Shown: positions 34,371-43,825 of the stretch, piece by piece
How the letters are laid out: each line of letters starts with the position of its first letter
Numbering within the stretch: position 1 is the first letter of the stretch
NCBI RefSeq assembly: GCF_002101705.1
Contig: NZ_LQPC01000019.1
Location: 62,001-126,000, forward strand
Origin: Mycolicibacterium iranicum
GTDB taxonomy: Bacteria; Actinomycetota; Actinomycetes; Mycobacteriales; Mycobacteriaceae
Length of the DNA: 64,000 nucleotides
Direction of reading: 5' to 3'
Notes under the pieces: model-generated
What the model was told of the DNA's origin: nothing
Seen by the model: only the letters and a program-made list of their open reading frames with translations
Database searches by the model: none
Position numbers and translations under genes: made by a program

Positions 34371-34837
34371 ACGACTCCACCGAGCGCAGCATGGTCCGCG
34401 TCCCCGTGCGGTTCGAGGACATCGCCGTCGGCGACACCCTGACGCCCGTCTCGATCGAGATCAGCTACAAGCGCATCTGCATGAACGCGGCTTCGACATG
34501 GGACTGGTTCCCCGGTCACCACGACCCCGACTACGCGCGCAGCCAGGGCCAGCGCACGATCTACCTGTCAACCCTCTTCTTCCATGGCTTCATCGACCGC
34601 GGCCTCAACGAATGGGCCGGACCCGACGCGCTCATCCGGCGCCGCAGAATCTCAATGATCCGGTCGATCTATCCGGGCCAGACCGCAACCCTGAGCGGCA
34701 AGGTCGTGGCCAAACGCGACGATGGCGGACGGCGCCTCGTCGACCTCGAGTTGCTCGTCTCGAGCGAAGATGGTCCGTGCGTGCCGAGTGAAGCCACCGT
34801 TGAGCTGGCCGACCCGTTTGTCGAGGTGCCGGGGTGA
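34367..34837 (+). CDS. Second MaoC-like protein, HadB-like
   Basis: The 156-residue hotdog protein reads MNAASTWDWFPGHHDPDYARSQG and later LSTLFFHGFIDRGLNEW. The HHDPDYAR segment sits where MaoC enzymes have the catalytic D-x4-H, and the following FFHG matches the HGG turn, so this half may be catalytic, although the motif is atypical. Partner of the preceding gene by a 4-base overlap. Substrate probably a branched or bulky enoyl-CoA (inference from context). Confidence 0.8.
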   Translation: MNDSTERSMVRVPVRFEDIAVGDTLTPVSIEISYKRICMNAASTWDWFPGHHDPDYARSQGQRTIYLSTLFFHGFIDRGLNEWAGPDALIRRRRISMIRSIYPGQTATLSGKVVAKRDDGGRRLVDLELLVSSEDGPCVPSEATVELADPFVEVPG

Positions 34838-34880
34838 GCTGCCACTCACATGCGAGGCGACGGTGAGGGACGGAGGCTCG

Positions 34881-35648
34881 GTGGCCGAGCAACCGGTTCG
34901 CTACGAGGTCGTCGACAGCGTGGCCTGGCTGACGATCAACCGGCCCGAGGCGCGCAACGCGCTGAACAACGCTGTGCGCACGGGGCTTTTCGACGCGGTA
35001 CGCCGCTTCAATGACGACGACGCGGCGAAGGTGCTCGTCCTCACCGGCGTGGGCGATAAGGCGTTCTGCGCCGGCGGGGACTTGAAGGAGATGGCGCAGA
35101 ACGCGCTCAAGGTGCCCCCGAAGGACTTCGCTCCGCAGTTCGGCCGCAACATCGATGTCGCGAAGCCGACGATCGCGGCCGTCAACGGTGTCGCGTTCGC
35201 CGGGGGCTTCCTGCTCGCGCAGCAGTGCGACCTGGTCGTGGCTGCCGAACACGCGACCTTCGCCGTCAGCGAGGTCAAAGTCGGCCGCGGGTCGCCGTGG
35301 GCGGCACCGCTATCGTGGCTGGTGCCCCCACGCGTTGCCATGCAGATCCTGCTGACCGGCGACCCGATCACCGCCGAGCGCGCCCACCAGGTCGGCTTAG
35401 TCAATGAGGTGGTGCCGGCCGATCAGTTGCGCGAGCGTACCCGGCAGTTGGCGCTCAGCATCGCCGCGAACGCACCGCTATCGGTGCTTGCGTCCAAGCG
35501 CACCGTGTACCTCTCGGCACAGCACCACCTCGCCGCCGCCTACGACCTGGCCGACGAGATATGGGAGCCGGTCTATCTGAGCGACGACGCGCAGGAAGGC
35601 CCGACGGCGTTCCGCGAGAAGCGCGCACCACAGTGGAAGGGACGCTGA
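34881..35648 (+). CDS. Enoyl-CoA hydratase/isomerase (crotonase family)
   Basis: The GTG at 34881 lies behind GGAGG and gives 255 residues; a GTG at 34863 is an alternative. Crotonase features: WLTINRPEARNALN, the oxyanion loop AFCAGGDLKEM, and GVAFAGGFLLAQQCDLVVAAEHATF. The active-site stretch SEVKVGRGSPWAAPLSW differs from classical hydratases, so the reaction may be hydration, isomerisation or cleavage. In the Atu-type pathway an enzyme of this family hydrates isohexenylglutaconyl-CoA; that parallel is only a hypothesis. Confidence 0.88.
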   Translation: MAEQPVRYEVVDSVAWLTINRPEARNALNNAVRTGLFDAVRRFNDDDAAKVLVLTGVGDKAFCAGGDLKEMAQNALKVPPKDFAPQFGRNIDVAKPTIAAVNGVAFAGGFLLAQQCDLVVAAEHATFAVSEVKVGRGSPWAAPLSWLVPPRVAMQILLTGDPITAERAHQVGLVNEVVPADQLRERTRQLALSIAANAPLSVLASKRTVYLSAQHHLAAAYDLADEIWEPVYLSDDAQEGPTAFREKRAPQWKGR

Positions 35649-35649
35649 C

Positions 35650-36462
35650 ATGGCGGTGACCATGCAGTCGGTAATCGCCGACATCGAAGCCGAAACGGCC
35701 GCGTTGCGCGAACTCATCGCACCGCTGCCCGAAGGTCCGCGCGGCTGGGACGCGCCGACTCCGGCCGTGGGCTGGGCGATCCGCGACCAGATCAGCCATC
35801 TGGCGTTCTTCGACGACGTGGCGGTGCGCTCGGCCACCGACCCCGACGGTTTCAGCAGCGACTACCTGCCGATGATGGCCGACGGAAGCATCTCACCCGA
35901 CGTCATCGCTGAGCGCTACCGTCAAATGCCGGCTGCCGACCTGCTCGCGTGGTTCGACACGTCGCGTGCAGCCCTCGTTGCGGCGTTCGCGGACATTGCC
36001 CCGGCGACCCGCCTGCCGTGGTTCGGGCCGACGATGAGCGCGGTCTCGTCGCTGACAGCGCGACTCATGGAGACCTGGGCGCACGGCCAGGACATCGTCG
36101 ACGCGCTCGGCGCGACCCGCGAGGCCACGGCACGGCTGCGGCACGTGGCCCACATCGGGGTGGGTGCGCGCGCTTTCAGCTACCTGGCCAACGGTCTGGA
36201 CCTCCCCGCGGACCCGGTACGCGTCGAGCTGACCGCTCCGGACGGCAGCGTCTGGACGTGGGGGCCAGCCGACGCCGCCAACCGCGTGAGCGGGCCGGCG
36301 CTGGACTTTTGCCTGTTGGTGACCCAACGCCGCCACCGCGACGACACCGCTTTGGTCGCCGACGGACCGCTGGCCGACCAGTGGCTCGCGATCGCCCAGG
36401 CCTTCGCGGGGCCCCCTGGCGGCGGGCGCGTGGCGGGCCAGTTCGCAGGGGGTCAGCGGTGA
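35650..36462 (+). CDS. TIGR03084-type actinobacterial protein (mycothiol/DinB-like fold)
   Basis: The 270-residue protein begins one base after the hydratase stop. It has the metal-binding helix pattern of the DinB/maleylpyruvate-isomerase superfamily: GWAIRDQISHLAFFDD near 38-52 and LMETWAHGQDIVDAL near 138-152. The histidines in these segments would bind a divalent metal. Related actinobacterial proteins use mycothiol. The reaction is unknown, but it recurs beside DUF1446/AtuA genes, as here. It overlaps the AtuA gene start (GTGA). Confidence 0.82.
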   Translation: MAVTMQSVIADIEAETAALRELIAPLPEGPRGWDAPTPAVGWAIRDQISHLAFFDDVAVRSATDPDGFSSDYLPMMADGSISPDVIAERYRQMPAADLLAWFDTSRAALVAAFADIAPATRLPWFGPTMSAVSSLTARLMETWAHGQDIVDALGATREATARLRHVAHIGVGARAFSYLANGLDLPADPVRVELTAPDGSVWTWGPADAANRVSGPALDFCLLVTQRRHRDDTALVADGPLADQWLAIAQAFAGPPGGGRVAGQFAGGQR

Positions 36463-38184
36463 GCGTCCCGGTCCGCATCGGCAACTGCTCCGGCTTTTAC
36501 GGCGACCGCATCGCCGCAGCCCGCGAGATGGTCGAGGGCGGACCGATCGACGTCCTGTGCGGTGACTATCTGGCCGAGCTGACCATGCTCATCCTGGCCA
36601 AGGCCCAGGCCAAAGACCCGTCCGGCGGGTACGCGCGGACTTTCCTCACCCAAATGGAACAGGTGCTGGGCACCTGTCTCGATCGTGGCATCAAGGTCGT
36701 CGCGAACGCGGGCGGGCTGAATCCCGCCGGCTTGGCCGCCGCGTTGCGCGAGCTGTCCGCACGTCTCGGCCTCACCGCGCGCGTCGCGCACGTCGAGGGC
36801 GACGACCTACGTGGCGACCTCCACGCAATCACGCCGCCCGTCGGCGACATCAAACCGGTGTCGGCCAACGCCTACCTCGGCGCCCGGGGCATCACCGAGG
36901 CGCTGCATTCGGGCGCCGACGTCGTCGTGACCGGCCGGGTCACCGACGCATCCCTCGTGGTCGGTCCCGCGGCCTGGTGGCACGCCTGGGCACGCGCCGA
37001 CTGGGATCGGCTCGCGGGTGCGGTCGTCGCCGGGCACGTGATCGAGTGCGGCCCTCAGGCGACGGGCGGCAACTACGCGTTCCTCGACGAGATCACCGAC
37101 CGCCGCTACCCGGGGGTTTCCGATCGCCGAGGTCGCCGAGGACGGCTCTTCGGTGATCACGAAGCATCCCGGCACCGGGGGACTGGTCTCAGTCGGCACG
37201 GTCACCGCCCAGCTGCTCTACGAGATCGCTGAACCTGCCTACCTCGGCCCCGACGTCGTCGCCCACTTCGACACCATTCGCCTGGCTCAACAGGGTGAGC
37301 ACCGTGTCGCGATCAGCGGTACGAAAGGCAGTCCGCCGCCGGACACGTTGAAGGTGGCGCTGAACGAGGTGGGCGGCTTCCGCAACACGATGACCATGGT
37401 GCTCACCGGCCTCGACATCGAGGCCAAGGCGGCCTTCGCCGAACAGCAGCTCTTCGACGTTCTCGGCGGACGCGACGCCTTCGACGAAGTCGACGTGCGA
37501 CTGTTGCGTTTCGACGTCTCCGATGCGCCGACGAACGAGCAAGCCTGCGCGCACCTGCGTGTGACGGTGAAGGACGCCGACCCGCGAAAGGTGGGCCGAG
37601 CCTTCTCCGGCGGGGTCATGGAGATCGCCCTGGCTGGTTTCGCCGGCTTCCACACCACCACGCCACCGTCCTCGGAGACCGCGTTCGGCGTCTACCGGCC
37701 GGCCTACGTTCCGCGCTCGGCCCTCACGCACGTGCTCGTCGACGCCGACGGCAATCGGCACGTGATCCCTGACCCGCCGACCGGTGCGGTCCCGCCGGCT
37801 GGGATCGCCCCGCCCGCGAAGCTGCCGGCGCCATCCGGGCCGACGCGGCTCGCGCCGCTCGGGTCGGTACTCGGTGCGCGGTCCGGAGATAAGGGCGGCA
37901 ACGCCAACCTCGGACTGTGGGCACGCGACGACCCCGGTTACGCGTGGGCGCGCGAGTACCTGAGCGTCGAGCGGCTGCGCACACTGCTCGGGCCGGAGAC
38001 GGCGCACCTGCGCATCGAGCGCTTCGAACTGCCGAACCTGCGCGCGCTCAACGTGGTGGTGCACGGCTTGCTCGGTGACGGGGTGGCCTCCTCGACCCGG
38101 CCGGACGCGCAGGCCAAGGGGCTCGGGGAGTACGTGCGATCCCGAGTGGTGGACGTTCCCGAATCGCTGCTCGACACACACTAA
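36459..38184 (+). pseudogene. AtuA family (DUF1446) gene interrupted by a +1 frameshift
   Basis: The first part, from the GTG at 36459, reads VRIGNCSGFYGDRIAAAREM, GDYLAELTMLILAKAQAK and DVVVTGRVTDASLVVGPAAW in one frame. The second part reads GFPIAEVAEDGSSVITKHPG, FSGGVMEIALAGFAGFH and LGARSGDKGGNANLGLWARDD in another frame, to the stop at 38184. The switch lies at a run of five G (37112-37116): with four G the protein would be continuous, about 574 residues, the usual length of the two-domain AtuA form. Either a true mutation or a homopolymer sequencing error. AtuA is needed for acyclic terpene use in Pseudomonas, its chemistry unresolved. Last gene of the operon. Confidence 0.85.
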
Positions 38185-38774
38185 ATCCGGTGCGGGGCGC
38201 CGTCTACCTGCTGTGTAACCGCGCGGCTGAACAGCGCCGCAACGGCCGCGGCGGCCAGCATCGCCTCAATCGTCGCGTCGTCCAGCGACGCCGGCATGTA
38301 CGCGGACGCGTTGAGCAATGACAGCACGGCGGCGACCAGGCCCTGTGCGCGCTCACGGTCCAGATCGCCCCGTGCTCGTACGAGCGCGTCGACCCAGAAG
38401 GACTCGTACCTGTGCTGTCGGCGTCGCAGGGCACGGGTCGCCAGCGGCGACAGCGAGCGGTGCTCGCGGGCGTAGACGGCCAACAGGCCGCGTCGTCGCG
38501 CGCCGAAGGCCGCGTGTAGGTCGACAAGGGCGTGCAGGACCTCCGTCGGTGTGCCGGCGTTGGTGGCGCGCCGGGCGCCGGCCAGCAGCTCAGTCATGGC
38601 GGCGTCGCATAACTCGCGCAGGATCGCGTCCTTGTTCTGAAAGTGCCGGTAGACGGCCGGCCCGCTCACCCCTGCTGCGGCACCGATGTCGTCGATGCCC
38701 ACGGCGTGAAAGCCTTGCCGCGCGAACAGGTCGGCGGCGGCCTCGAGGAGCAGTTTGCGGCGCAAACCGGCCAC
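38181..38774 (-). CDS. TetR family transcriptional regulator
   Basis: The 197-residue protein has a helix-turn-helix at about 8-52 (LFARQGFHAVGIDDIGAAAGVSGPAVYRHFQNKDAIL), a mycobacterial KstR2-like layout in general shape. Its stop overlaps the AtuA stop by 4 bases tail to tail, and it lies 220 bases downstream of the fadD gene on the same strand. It is a good candidate to control one or both of the facing operons. The 219-base gap upstream shows no clear palindrome. Confidence 0.88.
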   Translation of the reverse strand: MAGLRRKLLLEAAADLFARQGFHAVGIDDIGAAAGVSGPAVYRHFQNKDAILRELCDAAMTELLAGARRATNAGTPTEVLHALVDLHAAFGARRRGLLAVYAREHRSLSPLATRALRRRQHRYESFWVDALVRARGDLDRERAQGLVAAVLSLLNASAYMPASLDDATIEAMLAAAAVAALFSRAVTQQVDGAPHRI

Positions 38775-38993
38775 TTTCAGGCCTCCTGTCGATTTGTGGT
38801 TACGTTGTTCGCCGTCCGATCCGCTGGGCCGGGCTGGGATCCTACCGGCGCTGGGGTTGCCTGCGTCGGCACCCGCCGCACCAAATCAAGGGAGGTGAAC
38901 GAAACCGCTAGCCCCCGCCGATGCTGTCGCATCCTCTTCTCAGTTCATGATTTAGGGGCCCTGCTTCGAACCCGCGATGTGCAGCGGCACGAC

Positions 38994-40547
38994 TCAGCGC
39001 AAAACGACTCCGCCCTCGATGCCCGTGAACTGCGCGCGCAGCTCGGTCTTGAGCAGCTTGCCGGTGGCATTGCGCGGCAGTTCGGCGACGAAGTGCACGT
39101 CACGCGGACACTTGAAGTGTGCCAGCCGCTCCCGGCACCACGCTACGATCTCCTCGGCGCTCGGCGCCTGTGTCGCCGGGTCGGCGACCACGACCGCGAC
39201 GACGCGTTCGCCCCACTTCGCGTCCTTACCGCCGATCACGGCGGCGTCGAACACCGCCGGGTGGCGGAAGAGAACCTGCTCGACCTCGATCGGGTAGACG
39301 TTCTCGCCGCCGGAGATGATCATGTCCTTCTTGCGGTCGACGAGGGTGATGAAGCCCTCGGCGTCCATGCGCCCGAGGTCGCCCGTGTGGAACCAGCCCC
39401 CGCGTAACGCCTCGGCGCTCGCCTCGGCCTTCATCCAGTAGCCGGTGAACACATTCGGGCCGCGCACGATCAGTTCGCCCACGGTGTCGGTCGCGACGTC
39501 GCGGTCGTCGTCGTCGACGATGCGGGCGTCGACATGCATTGCGACGCGGCCGATCGACCCGGCCCGCGTGCTGACGTTCTCGGCGTCGAGGACGGTCACC
39601 AAGGGAGCGGTCTCGGTCATGCCGAAGCCCTCGGTGAAGGGCACGCCTCGCTCGCGCATGAAGTCGATGACCGTGAGGGGGACGGGCGACCCGCCGCCCA
39701 TGGCGAAACGCAGCGCAGACAGGTTGAAGGAGTCGAAGTCGGGCACCTGTGTGAGTGCGGTCCACATGGCCGGCACCATGAACTGGACCGTGACGTGGTG
39801 GTCGGCCATCGCCTGTAACGTCGCTCGCGGCTCGAAGGACGGCATGATCACGCTGGTGCCGCCGACGTACAACAGCGGCAGGGTGTGTACTCCCAGCCCG
39901 CCGATGTGGAACATCGGCGCCACCGCGACGGTGACGTCCTCGCCCCGCAGGCCGATGTCGGTGCCGAGGACGTTGATCGCGTTCCATAGCAGGTTGTCGT
40001 GGGTGAGGATCGCGCCCTTGGGTCGGCCCGTCGTCCCCGACGTGTACATGATGAACGCGGGGTCGCGGCCGTCGACGTCACCGTTGAGCGGTTCGGGCGC
40101 GGCGCCCGAGACGACGTCTTCGTAGCCGAGCTCGCCCGGCGCCGGCACCCCACCGGCGCGCACGACATGGCGCACGCGGACTCCGGACTCGGTGACGGCG
40201 CTCCTGGCCTGCGCGGCGAACGGCTCGTGGAAGACCAGAACATCGGCGCCTGAGTCGGCCAGGATGTAGCCGATCTCGGGTCCGGCAAGGCGCACGTTGA
40301 GCGGAACTGCAAGTGCGCCGATTTTGGCGCAGCCCAGCAGCACCTCGATGAACTCGGTCGAATTGACCAGCAGCATCGCGACCCGATCGCCCTTGCGCAC
40401 GCCGAGGGCGATGAGTGCGGCGGCGACCTGGTTGGTGCGCCGATCGAGGTCGGCGTAGGTGATGTGCGCGCCGTTGCTGATCAACGCGGTGCGCCCGCCG
40501 TTGAGGAAGGCGCGCCGGCTCACCCACTGACCGATGCCGAGTTGCAT
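38994..40547 (-). CDS. Acyl-CoA synthetase (FadD-type, ANL superfamily)
   Basis: The ATG at 40547 gives 517 residues; upstream codons would overlap the acyl-CoA dehydrogenase. ANL motifs are complete: MYTSGTTGRPKGAIL (P-loop), GFGMTETAPLV, TGDLGRMDAEGFITLVDRKKDMIISGGENVYPIEVE, and the C-terminal lysine region RNATGKLLK. It activates a carboxylic acid to acyl-CoA with ATP. As the last gene of the carboxylase operon it would feed the same pathway (the role AtuH has in Pseudomonas). Chain specificity not predictable. Confidence 0.92.
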   Translation of the reverse strand: MQLGIGQWVSRRAFLNGGRTALISNGAHITYADLDRRTNQVAAALIALGVRKGDRVAMLLVNSTEFIEVLLGCAKIGALAVPLNVRLAGPEIGYILADSGADVLVFHEPFAAQARSAVTESGVRVRHVVRAGGVPAPGELGYEDVVSGAAPEPLNGDVDGRDPAFIMYTSGTTGRPKGAILTHDNLLWNAINVLGTDIGLRGEDVTVAVAPMFHIGGLGVHTLPLLYVGGTSVIMPSFEPRATLQAMADHHVTVQFMVPAMWTALTQVPDFDSFNLSALRFAMGGGSPVPLTVIDFMRERGVPFTEGFGMTETAPLVTVLDAENVSTRAGSIGRVAMHVDARIVDDDDRDVATDTVGELIVRGPNVFTGYWMKAEASAEALRGGWFHTGDLGRMDAEGFITLVDRKKDMIISGGENVYPIEVEQVLFRHPAVFDAAVIGGKDAKWGERVVAVVVADPATQAPSAEEIVAWCRERLAHFKCPRDVHFVAELPRNATGKLLKTELRAQFTGIEGGVVLR

Positions 40548-40573
40548 TCGATTCCCTTTCATTCCGCGGCGAC

Positions 40574-41728
40574 TCAGTAGGACGCGGGCAGTTTCAGGCT
40601 GTGCTGCGCCACGAAGTTGAGGATCATTTCGCGGCTGATCGGCGCGGTGCGCATGAGCCGGGCCGGACCCCACAACGTGGCGAGGCCGTACTCGGTGGCC
40701 ATGCCGTTGCCGCCGTGGGTTTGAATCGCCTGGTCGAGCGCCAGGATGCCCGCCTCGGCTGCGGCATATTTCGCCATGTTCGACGCCTCACCCGACCCCG
40801 GATCGCCGGCGTCGTGCAGGGAGGCGGCACGCTGAGTCATCAACCGGGCCAGCTCAACCTGGATCTTGGCGTGGGCGAGCGGGTGCGATACGCCTTGGTG
40901 CGAGCCGATCGGCGTTCCCCACACGTGGCGGTTGCGGGCGTAATCGGCGGCTTTATCCAGCGCGTAGCGACCGATGCCGTTGCCGAGCGCCGCCCCCATG
41001 ATTCGCTCCGGGTTCAGGCCCATGAAGACCTGGCGCAGGCCCTCGTTCTCCGCGCCGATAAGGTTGGCGGCCGGCACGCGGACGTCATCGAAGAATAGAG
41101 TGAACTGCTTCTCTGGAGTGACCGCCTGCACCGGGATGAGTGACTTGGTGAGCCCGGGGACATCGGTGGGCACGACGAGCAAGCTGAGTAGTCCGCGACC
41201 ACTGTCGTTGGTAGACGTTCGGGTGACGACCAGGATCGCTTCGGCTTCGTCGACACCAGAAATGTAGTACTTGGTGCCGTTGATGACCCAGTCGTCGCCG
41301 TCGCGTTTCGCGGTCGTGGAGATGTTGTGCGAGTTCGAGCCCGCGTCCGGCTCGGTGATCGCGAATGCCATGATCGTCTCGCCGCTGGCGATGCCCGGCA
41401 GCCACTGCTGCTTGAGTTCCTCACTGCCGAATGCCTGGATGATCGTGCCGCAGATGGTCGGCGAGACGACGGTCATCAGCAGCGGGCAGCCCGCCGCGGC
41501 GAGCTCCTCACCGACGATCTGCATGTCGTAGATGCCGCCGCCGCCGCCGCCGTACTGCTCGGAAAGGTTCACCCCGAGGAAGCCCTGTTTGCCCACGGCC
41601 TGCCACAGCTCGGTGCTCTTCCCGCCGGCCAGCGACTTTTCCAGGTAGTACTCGTGTCCGAAGTCCTTGGCGATCTCGGCGACCGCCTTGCGCAGGTCCT
41701 GACGTTCCTCTGTCTCGTGCAATTCCAT
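40574..41728 (-). CDS. Acyl-CoA dehydrogenase (FadE-type)
   Basis: The ATG at 41728 follows GAGGAG at good spacing and gives 384 residues. ACAD features: LSEQYGGGGGGIYDM, FAITEPDAGSNSHNIST, DWVINGTKYYISGVDEA and IQTHGGNGMATEYGLATLWGPARLMRTAP. The place where many family members have the catalytic glutamate (YEGT/S) reads RTAPISREMI, so the base probably sits elsewhere, as in the branched-chain group. Position between carboxylase and synthetase genes recalls citronellyl-CoA dehydrogenase, an inference only. Confidence 0.9.
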   Translation of the reverse strand: MELHETEERQDLRKAVAEIAKDFGHEYYLEKSLAGGKSTELWQAVGKQGFLGVNLSEQYGGGGGGIYDMQIVGEELAAAGCPLLMTVVSPTICGTIIQAFGSEELKQQWLPGIASGETIMAFAITEPDAGSNSHNISTTAKRDGDDWVINGTKYYISGVDEAEAILVVTRTSTNDSGRGLLSLLVVPTDVPGLTKSLIPVQAVTPEKQFTLFFDDVRVPAANLIGAENEGLRQVFMGLNPERIMGAALGNGIGRYALDKAADYARNRHVWGTPIGSHQGVSHPLAHAKIQVELARLMTQRAASLHDAGDPGSGEASNMAKYAAAEAGILALDQAIQTHGGNGMATEYGLATLWGPARLMRTAPISREMILNFVAQHSLKLPASY

Positions 41729-41782
41729 GACACTCCTCACATCGGTATCGACGCGCCACCGATCGGGAGCGCGCCGGCTTCA

Positions 41783-43825
41783 TTAGAGCTCCGTGGCGTC
41801 CGACGCCACTTCACCGCCGTCCACCGCCTCGACCACGGCGAGGACGTCACCGCTCGAGACCTGATGGCCGACCTGGACCGGCAGGGCGCTCAGCACCCCG
41901 TCGATCGGGCTCGCGACGGTGTGCTCCATCTTCATCGCCTCCAGGACGACGAGCGTTTGACCGGCTGACACCGTCTCGCCCTCGGCGACCGGTAGTCGGA
42001 TCACCGAGCCCGGCATCGGCGCGGTGAGCGACCCGGGCGGGTTCAGAGTGCTCGGGTCGACGAAGCGTGGCGCCAGCCGCAGGGCGGAGTAGCCGGCGAC
42101 CGAGTCGAGGTGGGCAACATCGCCGTCGAGGACGACATCATAAGTGCGGCGCACCCCGTCGACGCGCAGCACCACCCGCTCGCTACTGCCCTCGACAACC
42201 TCGACGTCGGCCAACGGCTCGTCGTCGACCTGCAGGCAGGTCCCTGTCGAACCTAACGTGTACCCGACGCGCACTTCGCGCCCGCCCTGGGTCTGCCAGG
42301 TTGTGGTCTGCGGCTGCGAAGGGTTGTTGCGCCAGCCGGCGGGCAACGTGGCCTGCAGAGTTGCGACGGCACGCCGCGCGGCCACCCCGGCCACGGTCGC
42401 CGCGACGGCGTGCAGGCGCTCGGACTGCGTGTCTGGGAGGGCAGCGCCGAGTTGGGCGACGTCGTGTCGGTCAAGGAACCCAGTGTCGGTGCCCCGCCCG
42501 GCGAACTCGTCATGGCGCAGGACGCGAACAAGCAGGTTGCGATTGGTGGTCACGCCGTGAATACGGGCGCCGGCCAGCGCCGCCGAGAGGCTGGCAAGTG
42601 CCTCGTCGCGCGTTGGTGCCCACGCGATGACCTTGGCCAGCAGCGAATCGTAGTAATGACTGATGACCGAACCGGCACGAAAACCCGAGTCAACCCGCAC
42701 GCCGGCAAGCGCCGGGACATCCAAGGTGCGCAGGGTGCCGGTACAGGGCCGGTAGTCATCGGCCGGATCCTCGGCGCACAGCCGGGCCTCGACCGCGTGA
42801 CCGCGAATTCGCGGGTTGTGCATCTCCTCAGGCAGCGGGCGGCCCATGGCTACGAGCAGCTGGGCACGCACCAGGTCGAGGCCGGTGATCAGCTCGGTAA
42901 CCGGGTGCTCGACCTGCAGCCGGGTGTTCATCTCTAGGAAGGCGAAGGAGTCGGCTTTGCCATCCTGAGCGGCGTCGTAGACGAACTCGACCGTCCCGGC
43001 GCCTACGTAGCCGACGGCGCGCGCGGCGGCGATGGCGGCCTCGCTCATCCGAGCGCGCAACGCGTCGTCGACGACCGGTGACGGCGCCTCCTCGATCACC
43101 TTCTGGTGTCGACGCTGCACGGAGCACTCGCGCTCGAACAGAGAGACGACGTTTCCGTGCGTGTCGGCCATGATCTGGATCTCGACGTGGCGTGGGCGCT
43201 GGACGTAACGCTCGAGGAAGACGGTGCCGTCGGCGAACGCGGCGGCGGCCTCACGCGAAGCGGAGGTGACCGCTTCGTCGAGCTCGTCCGGCGACGCGAC
43301 AATGCGCATGCCTCGGCCACCGCCGCCGGCGCTGGCCTTGACCAGCACGGGGTAGCCGACGTCGGCGGCCAGCTTCGCCAGCTGCTCGGCCGATAGCCCC
43401 GTCGTGTCGCCACCGGGCAGCACAGGCACCCCCGCGTCGGACATCGTCTTCTTGGCCTGCAGCTTCGAGCCCATCGCGTCGATCGCCCCGGGCGGCGGAC
43501 CGATGAAGACGAGGTCGGCGGCGGCACAGGCGCGCGCGAACCCGGCGTTTTCCGAAAGGAAGCCGTAGCCGGGGTGTACTGCGTCCGCGCCGGTGAGCGA
43601 GGCAGCGGCGATGATCCGGTGGATGTCGAGGTAGGTCTCGGCGGCAGACGAGCCGGGAAGGTGCACGGCCTCGTCGGCGTCGGCGACGTGCCACGCGTCG
43701 GCGTCGGCGTCGGAATAGACCGCGACGGTGGCGATCCCGAGATCGCGGCAAGTGCGGAACACCCGCCGCGCGATCTCGCCACGGTTGGCGACCAGGACCT
43801 TGCGGATCTTGGGCATCGCCATCAC
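41783..43825 (-). CDS. Acyl-CoA carboxylase alpha subunit (biotin carboxylase + BCCP)
   Basis: The 680-residue biotin-dependent subunit starts at a GTG overlapping the beta-subunit stop; ATGs at 43822 and 43816 are possible. Biotin carboxylase domain at about 5-450: VLVANRGEIARRV, ATP loop GGGGRGMRIV and FLEMNTRLQVEHPVTE. A middle domain follows. The C-terminal carrier domain has the biotinyl lysine K632 in VLEAMKMEH. Co-transcribed with one carboxyltransferase, so a dedicated carboxylase. By context geranyl-CoA, 3-methylcrotonyl-CoA or another branched enoyl-CoA is more likely than acetyl-CoA. Confidence 0.92.
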   Translation of the reverse strand: MMAMPKIRKVLVANRGEIARRVFRTCRDLGIATVAVYSDADADAWHVADADEAVHLPGSSAAETYLDIHRIIAAASLTGADAVHPGYGFLSENAGFARACAAADLVFIGPPPGAIDAMGSKLQAKKTMSDAGVPVLPGGDTTGLSAEQLAKLAADVGYPVLVKASAGGGGRGMRIVASPDELDEAVTSASREAAAAFADGTVFLERYVQRPRHVEIQIMADTHGNVVSLFERECSVQRRHQKVIEEAPSPVVDDALRARMSEAAIAAARAVGYVGAGTVEFVYDAAQDGKADSFAFLEMNTRLQVEHPVTELITGLDLVRAQLLVAMGRPLPEEMHNPRIRGHAVEARLCAEDPADDYRPCTGTLRTLDVPALAGVRVDSGFRAGSVISHYYDSLLAKVIAWAPTRDEALASLSAALAGARIHGVTTNRNLLVRVLRHDEFAGRGTDTGFLDRHDVAQLGAALPDTQSERLHAVAATVAGVAARRAVATLQATLPAGWRNNPSQPQTTTWQTQGGREVRVGYTLGSTGTCLQVDDEPLADVEVVEGSSERVVLRVDGVRRTYDVVLDGDVAHLDSVAGYSALRLAPRFVDPSTLNPPGSLTAPMPGSVIRLPVAEGETVSAGQTLVVLEAMKMEHTVASPIDGVLSALPVQVGHQVSSGDVLAVVEAVDGGEVASDATEL

